Below are positions 15,990 through 24,848 of a DNA stretch of 64,000 nt, in pieces (the first letter of the stretch is position 1; each line of letters opens with the position of its first letter). Both the position numbers and the translations under genes were made by a program. Origin of the DNA: DASXUG01 sp964620425 (lineage in GTDB: Bacteria; Pseudomonadota; Gammaproteobacteria; Burkholderiales; Methylophilaceae); NCBI GenBank assembly GCA_964620425.1, contig CAZUGV010000004.1:1-64000 (forward strand). Direction: 5' to 3'. The notes beneath the pieces were generated by a model that did not search any database, was not told where the DNA came from, and saw only the letters and a program-made list of their open reading frames with translations.

Positions 15990-16028
15990 AATAATCCCCT
16001 TTCAGGATAATCCCAAAATAGGATTATT
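15990..16028. promoter_or_regulatory. three GGATTATT-type operator boxes
   Basis: AATAATCC (15990-15997), GGATAATCC (16005-16013) and GGATTATT (16021-16028) are evenly spaced, about one and a half helical turns apart. They lie in the divergent region between the XRE gene and the lipoprotein gene, as expected of sites bound by the repressor. Confidence 0.45.
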
Positions 16029-16098
16029 GGTGGCGCTAAGAATTAATTAATGATTACGCATTAAATATTAATAATATGATTACCTAAGAGGGGTGTTT

Positions 16099-16545
16099 AT
16101 GTTTTGTCGTTTGGGAGTAGTTGTTCTACTATTGGTTTTAACAGCCTGTGGGCCTAATGTAAAAAAGGACTCGACAGCGGACGCACGTATAGATGGATTA
16201 CCCATCAGTTCACCTGAACATGTTTCAAGAATATATGTAGTCTCGTTCAAGCACTTCCCCAGCAATGTGCTATTTGTCTGGTGGAAAACGCGATTGATGA
16301 CTTTGGATTACAAACCCATTCCCAATAATGCCTCGATTATTCAGACCAGCCCAGGTAAACATACACTTGATATTGCTTTCACCATAGAGAGCGATCCTAA
16401 CTCTAACGCTGATCCCATCAAAGGTACTTGTAAAATGGAGTTTGATTTGGAGGAGGGTAAGCTTTACTACATCACAAAAATTAACAGATCATCAGGTGGT
16501 CGTTGTTCTGCGAGCATTGGTGAGAATAATCCAGCGCACAGCTAA
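16099..16545 (+). CDS. lipoprotein of unknown function
   Basis: A 148-residue lipoprotein. ATG 16099 is preceded by AGAGGGG, deciding the start over a GTG two codons upstream. The signal sequence ends in lipobox LTAC. The mature part starts with a Lys/Asp/Ser-rich linker, then mixed strands (HVSRIYVVSFKHF, KLYYITKINR) and Cys residues in GTCKMEFDL and GGRCSASIG that could pair. It is divergent from the XRE gene and is followed closely by another exported protein gene. No family is recognised. Confidence 0.65.
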   Translation: MFCRLGVVVLLLVLTACGPNVKKDSTADARIDGLPISSPEHVSRIYVVSFKHFPSNVLFVWWKTRLMTLDYKPIPNNASIIQTSPGKHTLDIAFTIESDPNSNADPIKGTCKMEFDLEEGKLYYITKINRSSGGRCSASIGENNPAHS

Positions 16546-16641
16546 TAACTCCATTAGCAAATGAGAGCACGCAACAGAAATATCAGTGATGAACTTTTCA
16601 CTACAAATTTCAAATTTATTTTTTGGTGGATGGAGGCAATC

Positions 16642-17019
16642 TTGGGTAAGCATTTATTGCTTGGTGTCGTTTTATCTTTAATTTCTGCTTTAGTGTTCGC
16701 CGATCAGGGAGTTGAGTACCCCAAAGACAGTCAAGGTCGCAGATTGATACAAGGGCCAGTTGGCCCAGGTACTTACTTTAATGTGCATATCATCTCGAAC
16801 TCAGTAGGTGTATTTGGCGACAATGTAAAGGTGATTAACTCGGTTATTGAAGCGCCTGTTTGCATTCGTGTTGGCGGAATAAGTAATCAGGTTAGCAACA
16901 ACATTTTAAAATGTAATCTTTGTGTCCAATTCACAGGCGATACATTGATAGACAATACCTTAAACAATAACAATTGCTCGGGCAGAGGCACAAACCGACC
17001 CGATGTTTTTGGCTGGTAA
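16642..17019 (+). CDS. exported beta-helix-like protein with TTG start
   Basis: A 125-residue protein if read from TTG 16642, where GGAGG lies 5 bases upstream and a clean signal peptide follows (MGKHLLLGVVLSLISALVFA). The longer frame from 16561 would bury that signal behind 27 polar residues. The mature part has repeating short strands (YFNVHIISNSVGVF, NVKVINSVIE, CIRVGGISNQ, CVQFTGDTLI) typical of a right-handed parallel beta-helix, and four Cys. It probably folds in the periplasm or outside the cell. Function unknown. Confidence 0.6.
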   Translation: MGKHLLLGVVLSLISALVFADQGVEYPKDSQGRRLIQGPVGPGTYFNVHIISNSVGVFGDNVKVINSVIEAPVCIRVGGISNQVSNNILKCNLCVQFTGDTLIDNTLNNNNCSGRGTNRPDVFGW

Positions 17020-17175
17020 GCGGTCTCGGGGAAAGTCAACTTATGGTGCGTTGAAAGATTAGAGAGTAATGACCAAATAGCATCTTAACTAATGCTTAAC
17101 AGCTTTTGCAAAACAGGCAACTCAAAGTTACACGACCAAGCTAGAGAGCGACTATCAAAAATAATTTGGGTGAAT

Positions 17176-17215
17176 ATCATGCCAATCTCCCCAAATTTCT
17201 GGCGATTGGCATGAT
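17176..17215. terminator. hairpin between convergent genes
   Basis: ATCATGCCAATC (17176-17187) pairs perfectly with GATTGGCATGAT (17204-17215) around a 16-base loop. There is no long T-run on either side. It lies between convergent genes and may act as a weak two-way terminator or 3-prime stabiliser. Confidence 0.5.
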
Positions 17216-17229
17216 AAATACGCTAGATT

Positions 17230-18189
17230 CTAAATCAGAGGACGAAATCGGTTGACTGATGGAATAACCCGTCCCTTCTCATCAACCTCACCGATTAACT
17301 CTTGAGGATATAATTCATCAGGATTTGCACCATACTCAGGGTATTCTGCAAAGTCGAACACATAGGTACAGTTATCATTATTGGACTTCAATAATTGAAT
17401 ATCCATGGCGTAAACTTGACATACGCCATAAAACGTTTCAAAAATCTCATTATCCTTGATCCACACTCGCTGGTTTATATCCAAGCTTGGATCGAGCAAT
17501 CCTGCCAAGATCAGCTTATTTCGAGGCCAGTTTTTGGGCAAGTTGCGAGCCAAAATCGCTGAAACATTTTTAAGCATGGCTGCATTCTCAAACAGGTAAA
17601 TAACATGCAAGTTGTGAGTTAAAAATGACTTCAGTAGTTGTTGATAGCGTTCTTCACTTTTTTGGGTTAACTCCACCTCTGTGTGGAAGTCCGCGCGACC
17701 GTCCTCTCTCATATGCAAAATTATATCTGGAATCGGTTGTTTGTGATGGTCTTTAGGCATACTGTAGAACGCTGGCCATATAAGCCCCTGTTGCATAAAT
17801 TCATTCTGGTGATCAATCAAATACTTTTGTATTGTGAACTTGTGAACTAAATTGTACAAACTACCCGATTTTGAAGGAATAAAGTGCGGGCACTTTTCTT
17901 CAACGATTGCATTTTGCATGCTGTAACTCACTCCTTTGGCTGATATTCCAACCAACCTTTTGGCATCCATTGCCCCTTGCTTATTCTCAAAAATAGTTAA
18001 CAAGCCTTCCGCTTCGAGTTTTGTGATTAATCGGTGTGCCTGAGCGTAATCGCGACCAATGAGCAGGGCGACTAGGCGCAACGTTGAAAATGTATGGATA
18101 CACAGAAAAAGTAATATTTCCCTCCGCATCACGGCGTTAATGTAAATTTTTTGGTCAAATTTCATTGTTTTTAATTCAGGTTGAATCAT
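17230..18189 (-). CDS. replication-relaxation/MobC-like winged-helix protein
   Basis: A 319-residue protein. Residues about 20-85 form a winged helix (REILLFLCIHTFSTLRLVAL.., ITKLEAEGLLTI). The centre has PDIILHMREDGRADFHTEVELTQKSEERYQQLL, with D and E-x-E placed as in the restriction-like core of the Replic_Relax/MobC group found on plasmids and integrative elements. That suggests a role in element replication, transfer or its control. It lacks a strong ribosome binding site and follows a terminator, so it has its own promoter. Assignment is by pattern only. Confidence 0.5.
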   Translation of the reverse strand: MIQPELKTMKFDQKIYINAVMRREILLFLCIHTFSTLRLVALLIGRDYAQAHRLITKLEAEGLLTIFENKQGAMDAKRLVGISAKGVSYSMQNAIVEEKCPHFIPSKSGSLYNLVHKFTIQKYLIDHQNEFMQQGLIWPAFYSMPKDHHKQPIPDIILHMREDGRADFHTEVELTQKSEERYQQLLKSFLTHNLHVIYLFENAAMLKNVSAILARNLPKNWPRNKLILAGLLDPSLDINQRVWIKDNEIFETFYGVCQVYAMDIQLLKSNNDNCTYVFDFAEYPEYGANPDELYPQELIGEVDEKGRVIPSVNRFRPLI

Positions 18190-18206
18190 TTTCCAATTCC
18201 TTTTTA

Positions 18207-18237
18207 AAAAAATAAAAAAGGACCCCCAAGGGGGTCC
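18207..18237 (-). terminator. Rho-independent terminator
   Basis: GGACCCCC (18220-18227) and GGGGGTCC (18230-18237) form an 8-bp stem. On the minus strand a run of T residues follows (TTTTTTATTTTTTT), ending the transcript of the HTH gene at 18246-18935. Confidence 0.9.
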
Positions 18238-18245
18238 AAAGATGA

Positions 18246-18935
18246 TTACTTGCGTGGTTTTCTTGGTTTGCGTGCGAGAGCTTGTCTCATTTCATTGCGA
18301 CGCTGCTCGAGCTTGGACGGGTCTCGTAGTGGTTTGGGCGCTGGCTCAGCCGCTTTAAAGAGAAGGTTTTTTGCATCGCGATCTTTCTGAACTGATAGCC
18401 CAACACTTGGAACGAAAGCATCCTTTTTCGCCAACTTCACCAAGTGCAACAGCAACGTCAAACCACTTTTTCGGATTGATTTTGCGCGGATATTACCTTC
18501 GACTTCATCAAGCAATTGTTGCTTCTGCAAATGAACAAAGCCAAACAAAGCTCTATTAGCAACAACAACTTCCTCGTCAATGAAAGATGGCGGAAAAACC
18601 AATGCCTCATCGATTTTTGCACCTTCATTTGCAACATCATCCTTAGAGAGGGGTTGTTGTAGTAGTTTTAAATTATTAAAACTACTACAACTACAGCCAG
18701 AAATTGATTCAAGCTGTTCCAAACCGATCGCTTTACGCACTTTGCTAACCCGCCATCGCAAAGTTGCAACACCCTCGAGCTCCTCAGGCTCAGGAAATAA
18801 TCCGCTCCCCCTCCAACGAGATAGGGTGCTACGAGACATACCCGCAACGGCCAAAATCACTGCCACACCAACCAATGCGCCCCCAGGAAGGCTGTCAAAA
18901 ATCTCTATCTGGGATATTGCCATCTTACTTTTCAT
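18246..18935 (-). CDS. HTH protein with basic C-terminus, island-encoded
   Basis: A 229-residue protein. Residues about 24-70 (AVILAVAGMSRSTLSRWRGS.., WRVSKVRKAIG) look like an AlpA/MerR-type helix-turn-helix with the recognition helix at SRSTLSRWR. A Cys-rich patch (SGCSCSS) follows, then a helical middle. The C-terminus is strongly basic (LARKPRKPRK) and likely binds nucleic acid. ATG 18935 has AAGGAC 8 bases upstream. It is encoded near the integrase, as excisionase or regulator genes of P4-type islands often are, although it is longer than a normal AlpA. Confidence 0.55.
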   Translation of the reverse strand: MKSKMAISQIEIFDSLPGGALVGVAVILAVAGMSRSTLSRWRGSGLFPEPEELEGVATLRWRVSKVRKAIGLEQLESISGCSCSSFNNLKLLQQPLSKDDVANEGAKIDEALVFPPSFIDEEVVVANRALFGFVHLQKQQLLDEVEGNIRAKSIRKSGLTLLLHLVKLAKKDAFVPSVGLSVQKDRDAKNLLFKAAEPAPKPLRDPSKLEQRRNEMRQALARKPRKPRK

Positions 18936-19378
18936 GCTTAAGTCCTTTTAACCCCCAAAGAACCCAAAATCCAAACGTGACCATTCTTGCGGCTTGATAA
19001 AAATCAGCCAAATTTAAAAAATGCAAAAAAATATCCGCTGGTCGGGCGAATTATTCTCGAGGTGGAACAATAGAGGAAGACTTAGGAAAGCGGATTTTGG
19101 GCAAAGCTTAGCCAACAGAATCTTCGATTCAAGAAAAAAACTTAACTGAATACGCCTTCTAAAAGGCGTCAATATGGCGCAAAGTGCCGTATGCACGAAA
19201 AGTGCTCCGGTATGTGTCCCATCCTCTTTTAATTAAGAGAACCACAATTTGCAGGGACTAAATTGACTCGGGCGGTTAAGTTTTGCGCTTGGGGTAACGC
19301 GCTTTCCTTAAAGCTTAAGCAGATTCTTTCATGGTTTTTTTCGCGTGTCAAGCGGTTTTATTTGCGTGCTGGGTGCAT
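18936..19378. other. non-coding region between regulator and integrase
   Basis: 443 bp with no gene I can support; a 60-codon minus-strand frame here lacks a ribosome binding site and protein-like composition. It contains TTGGGGTAA at 19289-19297, matching boxes upstream of the integrase, and must include the promoter of the minus-strand HTH gene. Confidence 0.5.
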
Positions 19379-20578
19379 CTATTGATTCTTTAATTGATCT
19401 AGATAATCCGCCCAATGTTGCATCATTTCAGCGCGTTGCTTTAAGTACAAGGCGTGGTTATAAGCCGCGCTGACTGCGTTTCTCTCTTGGTGGGCGAGTT
19501 GTAGTTCAATGTGCTGATGCTCAAACCCTTGCTCATGCAGTGCGGTGGAAGCAACACCTCGAAAACCGTGCCCAGTCATGCGGTGCTTATAGCCTATAAT
19601 TTCGAGCGCCTTGAGAATCGTGTTATTACTCATCACCTTGGTGTCATCATTCTGATTGGGGAATAGGTATTTTGAGTTACCTGTATGGGGCTTCAGCATG
19701 TTGAGTGCTTCGATGGCTTGTTTGGAGAGTGGCACAATATGCTGTGAGTTCATCTTCATTCGCGCGGGAGGTATTCTCCATTGCTTGTCATCAAAGTCGA
19801 ATTCTTCCCACTCAGCACCAATGAGCTCACTGGTTCTGACAAAGGTGAGAGCCATCAGTTTGACTGCCAACCGAGTGACAGGATGACAAGTGGAATATTC
19901 CATCGCTTTGAGTAAACTAGGTAGTTCTTTAATATCGACGCGTGCATAGTTTTGTTTTTTTCTGCTTTGGACGATATCACTAGGCTTAATATCAGCAGCT
20001 GGATTGCGTTCGGCTTTACTTTCTTTACCATGGGCAATGGCGTAGCGGAAGATTTGGCTGATGGTTTGATGTGCACGTTTAGCGATATCGAGTGCGCCTC
20101 TTTCTGCAATGGCTTGTATGGTGTCTACAATATCATGTGCATTGATGGATGTAATAGGCATTTTACCTAGAATGGGATACACATCGCTTTCTAGTCTGCG
20201 TTTGACATAACCTGCATGTCTTGGGCTTTTATCTTGATGCCAGTGTTGCCACCATTTCTCAGCCCAGAGCTCAAAGTTGTTCTTTAGTTTGGCTTGGCTC
20301 TCTAGCTTGCCAGTCTTACGTTTTTCACTCGGATCGATGGGAGGTTCACTGGCTAAGAGTTTTCTGGCAGCGTCTCTTTTGTCTCTAGCTGAAAGTAATG
20401 TGACATCGGGGTAGGTACCGAACGAGAGTAGCTTTTCTTTTCCGCCAAATCGATATTTGAAACGCCACCATTTACCTCCAGATGGGGTAACTTGGAGGTA
20501 CAACCCATGCTCATCGTAAACTTTAAAAGCTTTTTCTTTGGGCTTTAGGGTACGTATTTTGAGGTCGGTTAGAGACAT
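19379..20578 (-). CDS. P4-type tyrosine integrase
   Basis: A 399-residue tyrosine recombinase with an N-terminal arm-binding domain (DUF4102 type, about 1-90: LTDLKIRTLKPKEKAFKVYD.., GGKWWRFKYRFGGKEK), a core-binding domain (about 100-190) and a catalytic domain. Catalytic residues are visible: Arg in ALTFVRTSEL, H-x-x-R in GHGFRG, and Tyr in AAYNHALY. The length is normal. It starts 164 bases from the 3-prime end of tRNA-Ser(GCU) and points away from it, the standard arrangement for islands inserted into a tRNA 3-prime end. It should integrate and excise the element to its left. Confidence 0.95.
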   Translation of the reverse strand: MSLTDLKIRTLKPKEKAFKVYDEHGLYLQVTPSGGKWWRFKYRFGGKEKLLSFGTYPDVTLLSARDKRDAARKLLASEPPIDPSEKRKTGKLESQAKLKNNFELWAEKWWQHWHQDKSPRHAGYVKRRLESDVYPILGKMPITSINAHDIVDTIQAIAERGALDIAKRAHQTISQIFRYAIAHGKESKAERNPAADIKPSDIVQSRKKQNYARVDIKELPSLLKAMEYSTCHPVTRLAVKLMALTFVRTSELIGAEWEEFDFDDKQWRIPPARMKMNSQHIVPLSKQAIEALNMLKPHTGNSKYLFPNQNDDTKVMSNNTILKALEIIGYKHRMTGHGFRGVASTALHEQGFEHQHIELQLAHQERNAVSAAYNHALYLKQRAEMMQHWADYLDQLKNQ

Positions 20579-20630
20579 TTGGGGTAACTAAAACCAAGAT
20601 GGTAAAAGATACCCCCAATACTACCCCAAA
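20579..20630. repeat. TTGGGGTA boxes upstream of integrase
   Basis: TTGGGGTA at 20579-20586 and the complementary TACCCCCAA (20610-20618) and TACCCCAA (20622-20629) cluster just before the integrase start. A further copy is at 19289-19296, beyond the integrase stop. They are candidate arm-type integrase sites or operators. Confidence 0.4.
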
Positions 20631-20742
20631 ATATTGTGATATTGCAAGCAACAGAATGACGCAAAATGGAACAGTAAATTTACTTAACTTATTGCTTTTA
20701 ATTGACTTTTAACACAGCATGGAACAGCTTGAAACATGATAT

Positions 20743-20836
20743 TGGCGGAGAGCGAGGGATTCGAACCCTCGATACAGATTTAAGCCCGTATGCTTCCTTA
20801 GCAGGGAAGTGCCTTCGACCACTCGGCCAGCTCTCC
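20743..20836 (-). tRNA. tRNA-Ser(GCU)
   Basis: On the minus strand the gene begins GGAGAGCTGGCCGAGTGG and ends with the T-arm GAGGGTTCGAATCCCTC, acceptor GCTCTCC, discriminator G and an encoded CCA. The anticodon loop is CTGCTAA, so the anticodon is GCT. It has the long variable arm of serine tRNAs and a total length of 94. Its 3-prime end faces the integrase gene and is the likely attachment site of the island. Confidence 0.97.
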
Positions 20837-20914
20837 GTTTACTTCTTTTGAGGGCGTGATAGTACGCGATTTACCCTCAAAAATCAATGTAAAACTTGCG
20901 TTTATACTGTCTTT

Positions 20915-22153
20915 TTAAATACCGTCTAATTCAAATGCTTTATGAAGTACGCGTACGGCAAGTTCCATGTACTTTTCATCAATGACGACTGCGATCTTAA
21001 TTTCGCTGGTTGAAATCATGCCGATGTTGATGCCTTCTTCCGCTAACGTGCGGAACATTTGGCTGGCAATACCTACGTGAGAACGCATGCCAACGCCAAC
21101 CACAGATACTTTAGCGATTTTGTCATCGCCTTTAATTTCACGTGCGCCGATATGATCTTGCACGCCTTTTAAGATGCCGAGCGCTTTGGCCATTTCATTT
21201 TTATGCACGGTAAAGGTAAAGTCTGTCGTGCCATCAGCGCCAACGTTTTGAATAATCATATCAACGTCAATATTGGCATCTGCCACTGGGCCTAAAATTT
21301 GATAGGCGATACCGGGTTTATCTGGCACACCTAATACGGTAACTTTGGCTTCGTCGCGATTAAAGGCGATGCCTGAGATGATGGGTTGTTCCATGTTGTC
21401 ACTATCCTTATTGTCTGACTCTTCAAATGTAATGAGCGTACCTTCGCCGTCTTCTTCAAAGCTAGAAAGCACGCGTAGTTTGACTTTATATTTGCCTGCA
21501 AACTCAACCGAGCGAATTTGCAACACTTTTGAACCTTGCGAGGCTAGCTCTAGCATTTCTTCAAAAGTGATAGATTTTAAGCGGCTCGCTTCTGGCACTA
21601 CGCGTGGGTCTGTGGTGTAAACGCCATCTACGTCAGTGTAAATTTGACACTCATCTGCTTTAAGTGCGGCTGCAAGCGCTACGCCTGTCGTATCTGAACC
21701 ACCACGACCTAGTGTGGTGATGTTGCCTTGCTCATCAACGCCTTGAAAGCCAGCAACCACTACAACATTGCCATCTTCCAAATCTTTACGCATATTGGCT
21801 TCATCAATGCTCAGAATGCGGGCTTTGGTAAATGCGCTGTCCGTCACAATTCGCACTTGTGCGCCAGTGTAACTTTTGGCCTTGAGGCCTAGGTCCATTA
21901 GCGCCATAGAAGTAAGCCCGATGGTGACCTGCTCACCTGTAGAAACCATCACATCGAGCTCGCGTGGATCAGGCTCTGGCATGACTTCTTTTGCCAGTGC
22001 AATTAAACGATTGGTTTCGCCAGACATCGCAGAAACCACCACCACAATTTGATGCCCCAAGGCTTTGAAGCGCGCGACGCGACGTGCGAGATTTTTGATT
22101 CTTTCGGGGCTGCCAACAGAGGTTCCGCCGTATTTTTGTACGATAAGTGCCAT
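20915..22153 (-). CDS. lysC: aspartate kinase
   Basis: A 412-residue aspartokinase that phosphorylates aspartate at the entry to Lys, Thr and Met synthesis. The N-terminal kinase domain has KYGGTSVGS (7-15), the nucleotide-binding TTLGRGGSDTT (about 146-156) and FTKARILSIDEANM. Two C-terminal ACT domains (about 265-340 and 345-410) bind feedback amino acids; the betaproteobacterial type is usually inhibited by Lys plus Thr. It lies 40 bases after alaS on the same strand, a common pairing. The csrA gene often found next to lysC is not between it and tRNA-Ser here. Confidence 0.96.
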   Translation of the reverse strand: MALIVQKYGGTSVGSPERIKNLARRVARFKALGHQIVVVVSAMSGETNRLIALAKEVMPEPDPRELDVMVSTGEQVTIGLTSMALMDLGLKAKSYTGAQVRIVTDSAFTKARILSIDEANMRKDLEDGNVVVVAGFQGVDEQGNITTLGRGGSDTTGVALAAALKADECQIYTDVDGVYTTDPRVVPEASRLKSITFEEMLELASQGSKVLQIRSVEFAGKYKVKLRVLSSFEEDGEGTLITFEESDNKDSDNMEQPIISGIAFNRDEAKVTVLGVPDKPGIAYQILGPVADANIDVDMIIQNVGADGTTDFTFTVHKNEMAKALGILKGVQDHIGAREIKGDDKIAKVSVVGVGMRSHVGIASQMFRTLAEEGINIGMISTSEIKIAVVIDEKYMELAVRVLHKAFELDGI

Positions 22154-22193
22154 GATTTAGTTTTTAGTATCCAACAGATTGAATATGAAATAA

Positions 22194-24836
22194 TTAAGAA
22201 ATTTTTGCTTTTACCCAAGCTTCAACACTGGCCAAAGCTTCTGGTAATTTACTTGCATCGGTGCCGCCAGCCATTGCCATGTCGGGTTTACCACCACCCT
22301 TACCGCCGACTTGACCAGCAACATGATTGACCAACTCACCCGCTTTAAGTTTCGTGATTAAATCTGGCGTCACGCCCGCAGCAAGGCTCACTTTGCCATC
22401 CACCACACTTGCTAACACAATAGCGGCAGATTTTAGTTTATCTTTAAGTTTATCCATGGTTTCGCGCAAAGTATTGGCATCTGCACCTTCTAGCGTCGCT
22501 GCTAAAACCTTCACACCATTGATGTCAGTTGCTTGTGTGGCTAAATCATCGCCTTGGGATGAAGCCAGTTTAGATTTTAAGCGTGCCAATTCTTTTTCAA
22601 GTGATTTTGCATGCTCGGTTAACTGCGCAACTTTATTCGCAATCTCGCTCACAGGCGCTTTAAAATCTGCTGCCAATTGGGAGATTAAGGCTTGTTGAGC
22701 GTTAATGAGTTTAAGCGCACCTTCACCTGTGGTGGCTTCCACACGGCGCACACCAGCGGCTACGCCACTTTCAGAAGTGATTTTAAATAGCCCAATATCG
22801 CCCGTGCGGCTCACATGCGTACCACCACACAACTCGCGGCTTGAGCCAATATCCAGCACACGCACTTCATCACCGTATTTCTCGCCAAACAGCATCATCG
22901 CACCCGTTTTTTGGGCGGATTCAATATCCATTACACGCGCTTGGCATGTGGCATTGGCGAGAATCTCGGCATTCACAATTGACTCTACTTTAGCAATTTC
23001 CTCATCGGTCATCGGTGCGGTGTGTACAAAGTCAAAACGTGTTTTATCCGTATCAACTAAAGACCCTTTTTGTTGTACATGCTCACCCAATACTTCGCGC
23101 AATGCTTTGTGCATTAAATGCGTGGCTGAATGGTTGCGCATGGTGGCGGTACGTGCTTGTGTGTTTACGCGGGCGGATAAAGTATCACCCACTGACAAGG
23201 TGCCTGTCGTCAACACACCATGATGCCCAAATACTGCCGCTTGAATTTTTTGCGTATCTTCTACAGTAAAAATGCCGTTGGAAGCACGCAACTCACCACT
23301 ATCACCAATTTGACCGCCAGATTCAGCATAGAAAGGCGTTTCACCCAACACCACTACGCCCATATCACCTTCGTTTAGCGTGTTGACTGCAGTACCGTCT
23401 TTATAGAGTGCCAACACTTTGGCAGTAGTGTCTAGTTTTTCGTAACCTTGGAAGTTGGTTGCTGCACCATCGTATTCCAAATTGGTCGCCATTTTGAACT
23501 TGCCAGCCGCACGGGCTTGCTCTTTTTGACGTGCCATAGCAGCATCGAAGCCAGCGGTATCGACGGTTACATTACGTTCACGGCAGATGTCGGCAGTTAA
23601 ATCTAGCGGGAAGCCAAAAGTATCGTGCAGCTTAAATGCTAAATCACCGTTAAACGTATCTTGATTAACAGTTAGCATATTCGCGAGTTCAGCTTCCAGA
23701 ATTTCCATGCCACTTTCAATCGTGGCAAAGAATCTATCTTCTTCTTGCTTCAAAATATCGCTAATACGTTTTTGCTCACTCACTAACTCAGGATAAGCTT
23801 CACCCATTTCAGCGACTAAATCAGGTAATAACTTATGGAAGAATGCGCTACGGCAACCTAGTTTATAGCCGTGTCGAATGGCGCGACGAATAATACGACG
23901 AAGCACGTAGCCACGACCTTCGTTACCTGGAATCACACCATCTGCAATTAAAAATGAACAGGCGCGGATATGGTCGGCCAGCACTTTAAGGCTTGGGCTG
24001 TCTAAATCCGTGGTTTTGGTTTCACGCGCAGCAGCGGCGATTAGTGCGACAAATAAATCTATTTCGTAATTGGCGTGTACGCCTTGCAACACAGCAGAGA
24101 TACGCTCTAAGCCCATACCTGTATCGACTGATGGCTTCGGTAGCGGATGCATTACGCCCGCTTCGTCGCGGTTAAACTGCATAAACACGTTGTTCCAAAT
24201 TTCGATAAAGCGGTCGCCATCTTCTTCTGGACTACCTGGAGGGCCGCCCCAGTGTTTTTCACCGTGGTCGTAGAAAATTTCAGTACATGGGCCACAGGGA
24301 CCTGTATCGCCCATCATCCAAAAGTTATCAGAGGCGTAACGCGCACCTTTGTTATCACCAATCCGAATCACCATTTCCGCTGGCACACCGACTTCTTTTG
24401 TCCAAATATCGTAGGCTTCGTCATCTTCGGCATATACCGTGACGAGTAATTTTTCTTTAGGGAGTTTGTAAACTTCGGTCAGTAATTCCCAAGCAAATTT
24501 AATCGCATCGCGCTTAAAGTAATCCCCAAAGCTAAAGTTGCCTAGCATTTCAAAAAAGGTGTGGTGACGCGCGGTGTAGCCAACATTTTCTAAGTCGTTA
24601 TGCTTGCCGCCAGCGCGTACACATTTTTGGCTAGTGGTAGCGCGGGTGTAGGGGCGTTTATCAAAGCCTAAGAATACGTCTTTAAACTGGTTCATCCCTG
24701 CGTTGGTAAACAACAAGGTTGGGTCGCCATGTGGCACAAGCGAGCTAGAAGCCACGACTTGATGGCCTTTTGAGGCGAAAAAGTCTAAAAATTGCTGGCG
24801 AATTTGTTTGACGCTGATACTTGGTTTGCTATTCAT
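22194..24836 (-). CDS. alaS: alanyl-tRNA synthetase
   Basis: A full-length 880-residue class II synthetase. It has the aminoacylation core (TNAGMNQFKDVFLG, RHHTFFEMLGNFSFGDYFK), the editing domain with zinc-binding NHSATHLMH and CGGTH, a coiled coil (about 715-750) and a C-terminal DHHA1 Gly-rich domain (GGKGGGKPDMAMAGG). It charges tRNA-Ala and clears Ser/Gly mischarging. It follows recX by 12 bases and precedes lysC, so it may belong to the recA-recX transcript. Confidence 0.97.
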   Translation of the reverse strand: MNSKPSISVKQIRQQFLDFFASKGHQVVASSSLVPHGDPTLLFTNAGMNQFKDVFLGFDKRPYTRATTSQKCVRAGGKHNDLENVGYTARHHTFFEMLGNFSFGDYFKRDAIKFAWELLTEVYKLPKEKLLVTVYAEDDEAYDIWTKEVGVPAEMVIRIGDNKGARYASDNFWMMGDTGPCGPCTEIFYDHGEKHWGGPPGSPEEDGDRFIEIWNNVFMQFNRDEAGVMHPLPKPSVDTGMGLERISAVLQGVHANYEIDLFVALIAAAARETKTTDLDSPSLKVLADHIRACSFLIADGVIPGNEGRGYVLRRIIRRAIRHGYKLGCRSAFFHKLLPDLVAEMGEAYPELVSEQKRISDILKQEEDRFFATIESGMEILEAELANMLTVNQDTFNGDLAFKLHDTFGFPLDLTADICRERNVTVDTAGFDAAMARQKEQARAAGKFKMATNLEYDGAATNFQGYEKLDTTAKVLALYKDGTAVNTLNEGDMGVVVLGETPFYAESGGQIGDSGELRASNGIFTVEDTQKIQAAVFGHHGVLTTGTLSVGDTLSARVNTQARTATMRNHSATHLMHKALREVLGEHVQQKGSLVDTDKTRFDFVHTAPMTDEEIAKVESIVNAEILANATCQARVMDIESAQKTGAMMLFGEKYGDEVRVLDIGSSRELCGGTHVSRTGDIGLFKITSESGVAAGVRRVEATTGEGALKLINAQQALISQLAADFKAPVSEIANKVAQLTEHAKSLEKELARLKSKLASSQGDDLATQATDINGVKVLAATLEGADANTLRETMDKLKDKLKSAAIVLASVVDGKVSLAAGVTPDLITKLKAGELVNHVAGQVGGKGGGKPDMAMAGGTDASKLPEALASVEAWVKAKIS

Positions 24837-24848
24837 TACAACTCAGTT

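Noticed and set aside
16093..16098. GTG start for the lipoprotein at 16093
   Set aside because: AGAGGGG is properly spaced for ATG 16099 and would overlap the GTG start.
19014..19196. 60-codon minus-strand frame
   Set aside because: No ribosome binding site and improbable composition; the region is better read as promoter DNA.
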